DNA of 5,518 bases. Origin: an uncultured Clostridia bacterium. GTDB taxonomy: Bacteria; Bacillota; Clostridia; Christensenellales; Aristaeellaceae. Below, piece after piece: positions 1-4,697 of this stretch. Made by a program: the position numbers and the translations under genes. A model generated the notes under the pieces. It saw nothing but the letters and a program-made list of their open reading frames with translations. It made no database searches and was not told where the DNA came from. Where the stretch lies: assembly GCA_946496415.1 (NCBI GenBank), contig CAMMGP010000095.1, forward strand, positions 1 through 5,518, in the 5' to 3' direction. Positions within the stretch are counted from its first letter, which is position 1. Every line of letters starts with the position of its first letter.

Positions 1-794
1 CCGTGCTTGAGCGTTACCACCCAGGCGGGCAGGGCGGCGCGCAAACGCGCCTCCAGCGGCATGTTGGAGCCGTGCTGTACGCCGTAGGGCAGGTCGGCGC
101 AGAGAAGGTCGAACTTCGCCGCGCCAAAGGCCTCGCGCACGCGCGTCGCGTCCACTTCCGCGAGACGCAGTGCGCCTTCGGCGAGCGCAAAATCCGTATA
201 CGGAGCGCTCTTTTTGCCGCGCAGCGTCAGCGAGCCGCGCCGCGTGGCATGCTTCAAGCGATGGTACTCCAGATAGCGCTTGAAAAACTGCTCGGCTTCG
301 CGCAGGGCGGCGCGGTCTATATCCGAACCGGTGGCGTCCCAGCCGCGGTTGAGGGCCACGAACAGCGTGGTGCCGCGGCCGCACATGGGGTCGAGCAGGC
401 TCGCCTTTTCCGGCATCGCGCCGGCAAGCCAGGCGAGGTTGACGAGCAACTGCGTAAACGTCTCGTTCGTCTTGCCCTTGTATTTGAGAATGCCGGGAAG
501 ATCCGCTCCAACGCGCGGCGCCTCGCGGCCAAAAAGCGGCAGAAGCGCGCCGTCTTCCCGGCGCTCAAAGAGCGCGTAAAGCAGCGAGTGGCGCGAAAGC
601 ACAGCCATCTCCGCATCCGCAAGCGGACGGGCGGCAAAATTCAGCGATGGAAGGCCGGCGACGCCGCCTTCTTCCCATGTGTATTCCACGCCCAGGCGCG
701 CGAGCGTCACTTCCAACTCCGCGCGGGCCAATTTTTCCGTTTCGACTTGGTAGCGCGCATTGGCATGCGGCCACAAAAGCATGGTATAAAGCAT
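1..794 (-). CDS. TRM11/UPF0020-like SAM-dependent methyltransferase, C-terminus cut off by window edge
   Basis: The frame is open for 264 codons from an ATG at 794 and leaves the window without a stop. Seen: a class I SAM-binding motif I, DPMCGRGTT (residues 135-143), followed by an acidic strand end GSDID (156-160), and a catalytic-type motif IV DLPYGVQH (234-241). The segment KYKGKTNETFTQLLVNLA (104-121) precedes motif I. DPxCGxGT plus D-x-PYG is the arrangement of the Trm11/RlmK-like N2-guanine RNA methylases, so the likely substrate is tRNA or rRNA, but this is family inference. The first ~100 residues contain no THUMP domain I can recognise. The ATG at 794 is chosen because GGAG sits 6 nt upstream; an ATG four codons later is possible. 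It lies downstream of rpsU, separated by a terminator and ~310 bp, so it is probably its own transcription unit. Alternative: a DNA N-methylase, less likely because the motif is not NPPY or DPPY. Confidence 0.82.
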   Translation of the reverse strand, partial: MLYTMLLWPHANARYQVETEKLARAELEVTLARLGVEYTWEEGGVAGLPSLNFAARPLADAEMAVLSRHSLLYALFERREDGALLPLFGREAPRVGADLPGILKYKGKTNETFTQLLVNLAWLAGAMPEKASLLDPMCGRGTTLFVALNRGWDATGSDIDRAALREAEQFFKRYLEYHRLKHATRRGSLTLRGKKSAPYTDFALAEGALRLAEVDATRVREAFGAAKFDLLCADLPYGVQHGSNMPLEARLRAALPAWVVTLKH

Positions 795-800
795 ATCAGA

Positions 801-804
801 CTCC
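801..804 (-). promoter_or_regulatory. Shine-Dalgarno site of the methyltransferase gene
   Basis: GGAG on the minus strand is separated by 6 nt (TCTGAT) from the ATG at 794-792. This spacing is good and decides the start in favour of this ATG over the in-frame ATG 12 nt downstream. Confidence 0.65.
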
Positions 805-805
805 G

Positions 806-826
806 GCGCCGCCCGGATGGCGGCGC
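806..826 (-). promoter_or_regulatory. Perfect 8-bp hairpin just upstream of the methyltransferase ribosome binding site
   Basis: On the plus strand GCGCCGCC (806-813) and GGCGGCGC (819-826) are exact inverted complements around a 5-nt loop. On the minus strand the stem ends 1 nt before the GGAG site of the methyltransferase gene. No T run follows on either strand, so it does not look like an intrinsic terminator. A leader structure affecting translation start or mRNA stability is possible. In DNA this rich in G+C a chance palindrome is also plausible. Confidence 0.35.
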
Positions 827-869
827 GATGCGACGGGCAAAGCGCTTCGGCGCGCTGGGGAGATGTACG

Positions 870-889
870 AAAAAACTTCTATGCAGAAG
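870..889 (-). terminator. Weak hairpin followed by T6, possible minus-strand terminator
   Basis: Reading the minus strand, CTTCT-GCAT-AGAAG forms a 5-bp stem with a 4-nt loop (889-876) and is followed at once by six T (875-870). The shape is that of a Rho-independent terminator, but the stem is short and A+T-containing. It lies between rpsU and the methyltransferase gene, so it could back up the stronger stem-loop after rpsU. It could also be a pause site or chance. Confidence 0.3.
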
Positions 890-1106
890 CATGCCTGCAT
901 ATGACAGACAATGGAAAAAGCGCGCCGACCGTTGAATGCGAAAACGCGGCGGCATATTTCTCTGATAGAATTGCAAAACGGCTATCCGCAGTATGGGCGG
1001 CAAAGGCGCTGCCGCGCAGAAGGCCAATTCCGAACCGCAACCGCGACGGGAGAGCGGGCGGCCCTGCCTGCAAAACAGAAGTTCACGCCGAAGACCGGCA
1101 AAGTTG

Positions 1107-1145
1107 AAAGCCGCCCCTTTGCAACAGGGGCAAAGGAGCGGCTTT
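1107..1145 (-). terminator. Stem-loop terminator after rpsU
   Basis: A 16-bp stem with a single G-T wobble pairs 1130-1145 with 1107-1122 around a 7-nt loop. On the minus strand it starts 5 nt after the rpsU stop and its outer end is AAAGCCGC paired with GCGGCTTT. The trailing T content is modest: the stem ends in TTT, then CAACTTT. Position and stem strength make it the likely end of the rpsU transcript. The weak T tract leaves room for a role in 3'-end protection or partial read-through. Confidence 0.75.
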
Positions 1146-1150
1146 GGGCA

Positions 1151-1324
1151 TTAATACTTGCGCTTGCGGGCTGCCTCCGCCTTCTTCTTGCGCTTTACGC
1201 TGGGCTTCTCATAATGCTCGCGCTTGCGGGCCTCCGCGAGAATACCGTCGCGCGCGGTCTTGCGCTTGAAACGACGCAGGGCGCTCTCCAAGGATTCATT
1301 CTCCTTGACGCGAATTTCAGACAT
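1151..1324 (-). CDS. rpsU: Small ribosomal subunit protein bS21
   Basis: A 57-residue protein with the usual Firmicutes S21 length and sequence. It begins MSEIRVKENESLESALRRF, has the conserved KREHYEKPSVKRKKK block (about residues 36-50), and ends in the basic tail AARKRKY. S21 sits on the 30S subunit near the 3' end of 16S rRNA and helps mRNA base-pair during initiation. The ATG at 1324 is chosen because the homologous protein begins there and a purine-rich Shine-Dalgarno tract, GAGGGGAGGG (1340-1331), lies just upstream; an upstream in-frame extension does not resemble S21. It has its own strong promoter and a stem-loop after the stop, so it can be expressed apart from the mtaB-HIT genes. 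Its proximity to the heat-shock and RNA-modification cluster is typical of Clostridia. Confidence 0.97.
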   Translation of the reverse strand: MSEIRVKENESLESALRRFKRKTARDGILAEARKREHYEKPSVKRKKKAEAARKRKY

Positions 1325-1384
1325 GTGTTTCCCTCCCCTCGCAGGTGATGGCAAAAGCCAATGAGGCGCGCGGGGTGCGCCACA
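1325..1384 (-). promoter_or_regulatory. Leader of the rpsU mRNA with small hairpins
   Basis: The predicted leader contains a 5-bp hairpin GGCGC/GCGCC (1365-1369 with 1377-1381) and a 4-bp TGGC-loop-GCCA hairpin (1349-1360), then the purine-rich ribosome site (1340-1331). Ribosomal protein leaders often carry autoregulatory structures, but I recognise no known motif here and the stems are short. Treat as a described leader, not a proven regulator. Confidence 0.3.
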
Positions 1385-1390
1385 TAAGCT

Positions 1391-1420
1391 ATTATACTCC
1401 ACGGACTATGTAGCCGTCAA
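1391..1420 (-). promoter_or_regulatory. Sigma-A type promoter of rpsU
   Basis: On the minus strand TTGACG (1420-1415) and a perfect TATAAT (1396-1391) are separated by 18 bp. This matches the housekeeping consensus at 11 of 12 positions. Transcription should start near 1384, giving a leader of about 60 nt before the rpsU ATG. It is the only convincing promoter in the window. Confidence 0.85.
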
Positions 1421-1475
1421 GCGAATCTGGCCCCCTGCAAAGTTATTTTTCAGATTTAATTTCATCCTGACACAC

Positions 1476-1808
1476 TTACGCCATGCTTTCAGAGAGCTTG
1501 TCCCCGCCCAGCAGATGGAAGTGCAGATGTTCGACCGACTGCGCGCCATCGCGGCCGCAGTTGGTCACCACGCGGAAACCGGAGACGGAGACGCCCTCCT
1601 GTCGGGCGACCTTGCCCACCGCCTCGGTGACGGCGGCGGCGGTCTGCGCGTCGCATTCGAGGATGTTGCGCATGTGCTTTTTCGGCACAATGAGCACGTG
1701 CACGGGCGCCTGCGGGTTGATGTCCCGGAAGGCGAGCACATTTTCATCCTCATACACTTTATCGCTGGGAATCTCCCCGGCGATGATCTTGCAGAAGATA
1801 CAGTCCAT
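1476..1808 (-). CDS. hinT: HIT-family (HinT-like) purine nucleoside phosphoramidase
   Basis: A 110-residue protein of normal HinT length. The histidine triad HLHFHLL (residues 94-100) is intact, with His96 expected to be the nucleophile attacking AMP-linked substrates. The N-terminus MDCIFCKIIAGEIPS, with a Cys3/Cys6 pair, and the NPQAPVHVLIVPKKH segment (31-45) are standard for the family. It hydrolyses adenosine 5'-phosphoramidates and acyl- or aminoacyl-adenylates in the cytosol; the physiological substrate in bacteria is poorly defined. The ATG at 1808 follows a strong GGAGG with 8-nt spacing. That site overlaps the end of mtaB, so translation is probably coupled to mtaB. A GTG one codon upstream of the Asn (1814-1812) is too close to the ribosome site to be the start. 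The gene closes the dnaJ-led block. Confidence 0.95.
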   Translation of the reverse strand: MDCIFCKIIAGEIPSDKVYEDENVLAFRDINPQAPVHVLIVPKKHMRNILECDAQTAAAVTEAVGKVARQEGVSVSGFRVVTNCGRDGAQSVEHLHFHLLGGDKLSESMA

Positions 1809-1813
1809 AACGT

Positions 1814-1822
1814 TCACCTCCC
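1814..1822 (-). promoter_or_regulatory. Ribosome binding site of the HIT gene fused with the mtaB stop codon
   Basis: The minus-strand sequence GGGAGGTGA serves as both the last three mtaB codons (GGG AGG TGA) and a near-perfect Shine-Dalgarno for the ATG at 1808. Ribosomes finishing mtaB terminate on the entry site of the next gene. Confidence 0.8.
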
Positions 1823-3097
1823 ATCGATCACGACTTCCCCGCGCGCGAGCGTCCCCTCCCGCGCGAGTATGCGCACCCGGCAAAGCTGACCCGGCTGGGC
1901 CTTGGCCCGCACGCGCACGTACTGGCCGGTATAGCCCTCCGCCTCCGCTTCGCCGGCGGCAGTCTCAAACAGCACGTCCTGCACTGTTCCCACCAATGTT
2001 GAGACGTAATTTTCTTCCAGTTGGTTCCCAAGCGCCAGAAGTTTTGCCGCGCGCTCGTGCTTGACGGACTCAGGCACCTGATTTGGCATGGCGTCCGCCG
2101 CCGTACCCTTGCGCCGCGAATAGGGGAAGACGTGGATGCGGGCAAAGCCGACGGCACGGACAAAATCGAGCGTTTCCTGCGCCTCCTCGTCTGTCTCGCC
2201 GGGAAAGCCGGTGAGTACGTCCGTGGTGATGGCGCAGCCGGGCAGGTATTTGCGCAGGCGTTCGACGGCGCGCATGTACTCTTCCGGCGTGTAGCGGCGG
2301 CGCATGCGCGAAAGCACGCCCGCCGAGCCGCTCTGCATGGAGAGGTGGAACTGCGGCATGACGCGGCCCAACGCCGCCACGCCGCGGGCGAACTCGTCGG
2401 TGACGACGACGGGTTCCAAAGAGCCGAGGCGCACGCGCGGCACGGCTTCCGCCACGGCGCGGATGGCGCCCAGCAGCGTATCATCCGTGCCCCGGCCATA
2501 GCTGGCCAGATGGATGCCGGTAACGACGATCTCCGGATAGCCGGCTTCGGCGAGGCGGCGGGCTTCGGCGCGCACATCTTCCAAAGGCATGGAGCGCACC
2601 GGGCCGCGCACCGTGGGGATGATGCAGTAGGCGCAGTAGCGGTCGCAGCCCTCCTGTATCTTCATCGTCGCGCGGGTCTTGCCCTCGTGGCGGGTGACGA
2701 AGAGGTGTTCAAACGACGCGCCTTTGAGCGGGGCGACGGCGTTGACGGGGCCTTCGCGCCGGGCGCGCTCGAGCAGTTCCACCACTTCGGCGCGGCGCTG
2801 CACGCCGATGACCAGCGCCACATTGTCCATTTGCAAAAGCGCCTCCGCCTCGCGCTGAGCGAGGCATCCGGCGACGATGATGGCGCAGTTCGGGTGCTCG
2901 CGCGCCACGCGGCGGATGAGCTTCTTCGATTTCTGGTCGCCCGTGCCGGTGACGGTGCAGGTGTTGATGAGGTAGACATCGGCATCGGCGTCAAAGTCCA
3001 CGGCCGTCCAGCCGGCGCGCTCAAAGGATTCGCGCATGGCCTCGGTATCGTACTGGTTGACCTTGCAGCCGAGCGTGTGAAAGGCGATGGTGCTCAT
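1814..3097 (-). CDS. mtaB: tRNA (N6-threonylcarbamoyladenosine-C2) methylthiotransferase MtaB
   Basis: A 427-residue radical-SAM methylthiotransferase. The N-terminal UPF0004 domain carries its cluster cysteines at 11 (LGCKVNQYDTE), 47 (NTCTVT) and 78 (AGCLAQRE). The radical-SAM motif CDRYCAYC supplies Cys151, 155 and 158. HLSMQSGS (251-258) and LTGFPGETDEE (295-305) are further family blocks, and the last ~65 residues form the TRAM RNA-binding domain. The GCKVNQYDTE start and overall layout fit MtaB (TIGR01579-type) rather than MiaB or RimO. It adds the methylthio group to t6A37, giving ms2t6A in ANN-decoding tRNAs such as tRNA-Lys, which supports reading accuracy. All six cluster cysteines are present. 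The ATG at 3097 overlaps the rsmE stop as ATGA. A G-rich tract (3106-3100) sits only 2 nt away, so start probably depends on coupling. An in-frame extension upstream is Arg/His-rich rsmE shadow. Confidence 0.96.
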   Translation of the reverse strand: MSTIAFHTLGCKVNQYDTEAMRESFERAGWTAVDFDADADVYLINTCTVTGTGDQKSKKLIRRVAREHPNCAIIVAGCLAQREAEALLQMDNVALVIGVQRRAEVVELLERARREGPVNAVAPLKGASFEHLFVTRHEGKTRATMKIQEGCDRYCAYCIIPTVRGPVRSMPLEDVRAEARRLAEAGYPEIVVTGIHLASYGRGTDDTLLGAIRAVAEAVPRVRLGSLEPVVVTDEFARGVAALGRVMPQFHLSMQSGSAGVLSRMRRRYTPEEYMRAVERLRKYLPGCAITTDVLTGFPGETDEEAQETLDFVRAVGFARIHVFPYSRRKGTAADAMPNQVPESVKHERAAKLLALGNQLEENYVSTLVGTVQDVLFETAAGEAEAEGYTGQYVRVRAKAQPGQLCRVRILAREGTLARGEVVIDGR

Positions 3098-3756
3098 ATC
3101 TCCCCCATGATGGCCATGATGATGGCGGTCGCGGCGAGCGCGGCGGTTTCCGTGCGCAGTATGCGCGCGCCGAGGGTGACAGTCCTTGCGCCGCTTTCCT
3201 CGATCTCCCGGGCGCTGATGCCGCCCTCGGGGCCGATGAGCAGGCCGATATCGTTGCAGGACGGCAGGCCTGTGAGGCGGCCGGCGGTCGCTTCCTCCCA
3301 CGGGGCGACGAGCAGTTCGCGCTTACGCATGTCGAGGACGGCCTTTTGCCACAGCATGGGCTCCGTGATCTCCATGGGCAGGGCGCGGCGGCACTGTTTG
3401 GCCGCCTCGCGGGCGATCTTGCGAAGGCGCTCGACCTTTTCAAAATGGCGCACGGAGCGCTCCATCTCCACCGGCACGAGGCGGGTGACGCCCAGTTCGG
3501 TGAGCTTTTGCGCGAGCAGTTCCAGCTTGTCCGCCTTGGGCACGCCCTGATAGACGGTGAGACGCAAACGCGGCTCGTTGGAGGGCAGCGTTTCCAGCAG
3601 CTCCACCGAGCCATCTTCTTTGAGACGCGCGCGGGAGCGCCCGCCCTTGCCGTCGAGGGCGACGATCTCGTCGCCGGGGCGCAGGCGCAGCACTTTGGCC
3701 GCGTGGCGGGCGTCCTCCGGGGAAAGGCGGCCGCCCTCTATGTAAAAGGCGTTCAC
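3094..3756 (-). CDS. rsmE: 16S rRNA (uracil1498-N3)-methyltransferase RsmE
   Basis: A 220-residue SPOUT-class enzyme, slightly short for a family usually near 240-250. The N-terminal PUA-like part includes LSPEDARHAAKVLRLRPGD (11-29). The family block GVPKADKLELLAQKLTELGV (71-90) follows, then RSVRHFEK (100-107). The C-terminal trefoil knot that binds SAM shows LLIGPEGGISAREIEE (172-187) and LGARILRTETAAL (195-207). RsmE methylates N3 of U1498 in the decoding region of 16S rRNA. I choose the GTG at 3756 because MNAFYIE matches the usual RsmE beginning and it overlaps the prmA stop as GTGA, mirroring the ATGA at its other end. The in-frame GTG at 3783 would add nine residues (GGHRRPPA type) inside prmA and is less likely. 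No clear Shine-Dalgarno is visible, so coupling to prmA is inferred. Confidence 0.94.
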   Translation of the reverse strand: MNAFYIEGGRLSPEDARHAAKVLRLRPGDEIVALDGKGGRSRARLKEDGSVELLETLPSNEPRLRLTVYQGVPKADKLELLAQKLTELGVTRLVPVEMERSVRHFEKVERLRKIAREAAKQCRRALPMEITEPMLWQKAVLDMRKRELLVAPWEEATAGRLTGLPSCNDIGLLIGPEGGISAREIEESGARTVTLGARILRTETAALAATAIIMAIMGEI

Positions 3757-4697
3757 GGCCGGCGGGCGGCGATGGCCGCCCACTCGCCGTCATCGAGAAT
3801 TTCCAAATTTTCATAGCCCGCCGCTTCCAGCGCGGCGACGACTTCGCCCTTCTTTTCGCGGGCGATGCCGGAGCAGATGAAGAGGCCGCCGGGCAGTATG
3901 TGGCGCTTGACCGGGCCGCAAAGGGCGATGATGACGTCGGCGATGATGTTGGCGACGACCACGTCCGCGGCCTCGTCCACGTGGTCGAGCAGGTCGCCCT
4001 GCTGCACGCGGATGATCCCGGCAAAACCGTTGTTTTCGACATTTTCCTTCGCCACGCGCACGGCCACGGCGTCGAGGTCAATGGCCAGCACGTCGCGCGC
4101 GCCCATATGGGCGGCGGCGATGGCGAGTATGCCCGTGCCGGTGCCGAGGTCGATGACCTTCTGGCCGGGGCGCACGTGTTCCTCGACGAGGCGCACGCAC
4201 ATGCCGGTGGTCTCGTGGGTGCCGGTGCCAAAGGCCATGCCGGGGTCGAGTTCAATAATGTGGTCGCCCGCCTGCGCTTCGTAGTCGCACCAGCTGGGCT
4301 TGACGACCATGTGCTCGCCCAGGCGGATGGGAGTGAAGTCCTTTTTCCAGCTCTCCGCCCAGTCTTCTTCATCCACGGTATGGGTCAGCACTTCCAGCTT
4401 GCCGAGGTCAAAGGGCAGTTCCTGCGCGCGCAGGCCGGCAAGGCCCTCGCGGATGGCGGCCATGGCGTTTTCCAGATGCTCGTCCACGGGATAATAGCCG
4501 GTGACGCGCACATCGTCGCCAATGCGCTCGGCGATGGCTTCGTCGATGATGTCCCACTGGCCCTCGGGCCGCTGATTGGCATAGACGTCGTTCTTATCCT
4601 CGATCATCACGCCCTTGCTTCCGGCCTGTTCGAGGATGGCGGAGACCATCTCCGAAGCCTGCGTGGTGGTGAGCACCGTTACCTCCGTCCACTGCAT
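3753..4697 (-). CDS. prmA: Ribosomal protein L11 methyltransferase PrmA
   Basis: A 314-residue protein, the usual PrmA length. The N-terminal substrate-recognition domain begins MQWTEVTVLTTTQASEMVS. The linker WAESWKKDFTPIRLGEHMVV (113-132) is characteristic. The catalytic domain contains ELDPGMAFGTGTHETT (149-164), SAM motif I VIDLGTGTGILAIAAA (181-196), an acidic strand end LAIDLDAVAV (204-213), and VVANIIADVI (247-256), in which ANI replaces the NPPY of other N-methylases. The C-terminal DDGEWAAIAARRP matches the family's GEW ending. PrmA trimethylates several amino groups of ribosomal protein L11. The ATG at 4697 directly follows the dnaJ stop TAA, and GGAGG 10 nt upstream lies inside the last dnaJ codons. 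The stop overlaps the rsmE start. Confidence 0.97.
   Translation of the reverse strand: MQWTEVTVLTTTQASEMVSAILEQAGSKGVMIEDKNDVYANQRPEGQWDIIDEAIAERIGDDVRVTGYYPVDEHLENAMAAIREGLAGLRAQELPFDLGKLEVLTHTVDEEDWAESWKKDFTPIRLGEHMVVKPSWCDYEAQAGDHIIELDPGMAFGTGTHETTGMCVRLVEEHVRPGQKVIDLGTGTGILAIAAAHMGARDVLAIDLDAVAVRVAKENVENNGFAGIIRVQQGDLLDHVDEAADVVVANIIADVIIALCGPVKRHILPGGLFICSGIAREKKGEVVAALEAAGYENLEILDDGEWAAIAARRP
3764..3781 (-). promoter_or_regulatory. 7-bp GC hairpin in place of a ribosome site before the rsmE start
   Basis: On the plus strand GGGCGGC (3764-3770) and GCCGCCC (3775-3781) are exact inverted complements around a 4-nt loop. The structure lies within the last codons of prmA, 7 nt before the rsmE GTG, where a Shine-Dalgarno would normally be. 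Translating prmA ribosomes would melt it. It could help enforce coupling, or simply reflect Ala/Arg codons in G+C-rich DNA. Confidence 0.3.

Larger units (their letters stand above)
795..1106. other. Intergenic region of about 310 bp with no supportable gene
   Basis: Neither strand holds a reading frame with a plausible start, ribosome site and protein-like composition; the frames present are rich in Arg and Pro and run on into antisense of neighbouring genes. The right half (about 990-1106) is G+C-rich, while about 865-985 is clearly richer in A+T. That AT-richer part is where a promoter for the methyltransferase gene would be expected. I found no convincing TTGACA/TATAAT pair on the minus strand. 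The best I can offer is a CTGCGG and CTATCA pair 17 bp apart around 990-962, which is poor. I see no tRNA-like cloverleaf. Confidence 0.5.

Noticed and set aside
3..935. 310-codon open frame on the plus strand at the left edge
   Set aside because: It lies opposite the minus-strand methyltransferase, whose motifs and ribosome site are clear; the plus-strand protein is Arg/Ala-rich and has no recognisable motif.
955..985. Extended -10-like TGATAGAAT on the plus strand in the gap
   Set aside because: No -35 element lies at a suitable distance and there is no plus-strand gene for it to serve.
707..1027. Minus-strand frame of 106 codons covering the gap between rpsU and the methyltransferase
   Set aside because: It overlaps the methyltransferase start in another frame, has no good ribosome site and a composition typical of non-coding G+C-rich sequence.
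911..1348. Plus-strand open frame through the gap and across rpsU
   Set aside because: It crosses the rpsU terminator and the whole rpsU gene in antisense, with no ribosome site and an atypical basic composition in its first half.
1440..1475. Possible terminator after the HIT gene (TCAG/CTGA inverted repeat near an A+T-rich stretch)
   Set aside because: The pairing is about six base pairs with a bulge and no T run follows on the minus strand.
3098..3301. N-terminal extension of mtaB
   Set aside because: The extra residues are His/Arg-rich and lie within rsmE in a different frame; MSTIAFHTLGCKVNQ is the normal beginning of the protein.
2021..3550. Long open frame of 509 codons on the plus strand, antisense to mtaB and rsmE
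   Set aside because: It is an antisense shadow of high-G+C coding sequence. Its composition is Arg/Ala/His/Gly-rich, it matches no family I know, and it lies fully opposite two well-identified genes.
3757..3783. Longer RsmE starting at GTG 3783
   Set aside because: The added residues are not family-like and the downstream GTG forms a GTGA overlap with the prmA stop. The longer form is not strictly excluded.
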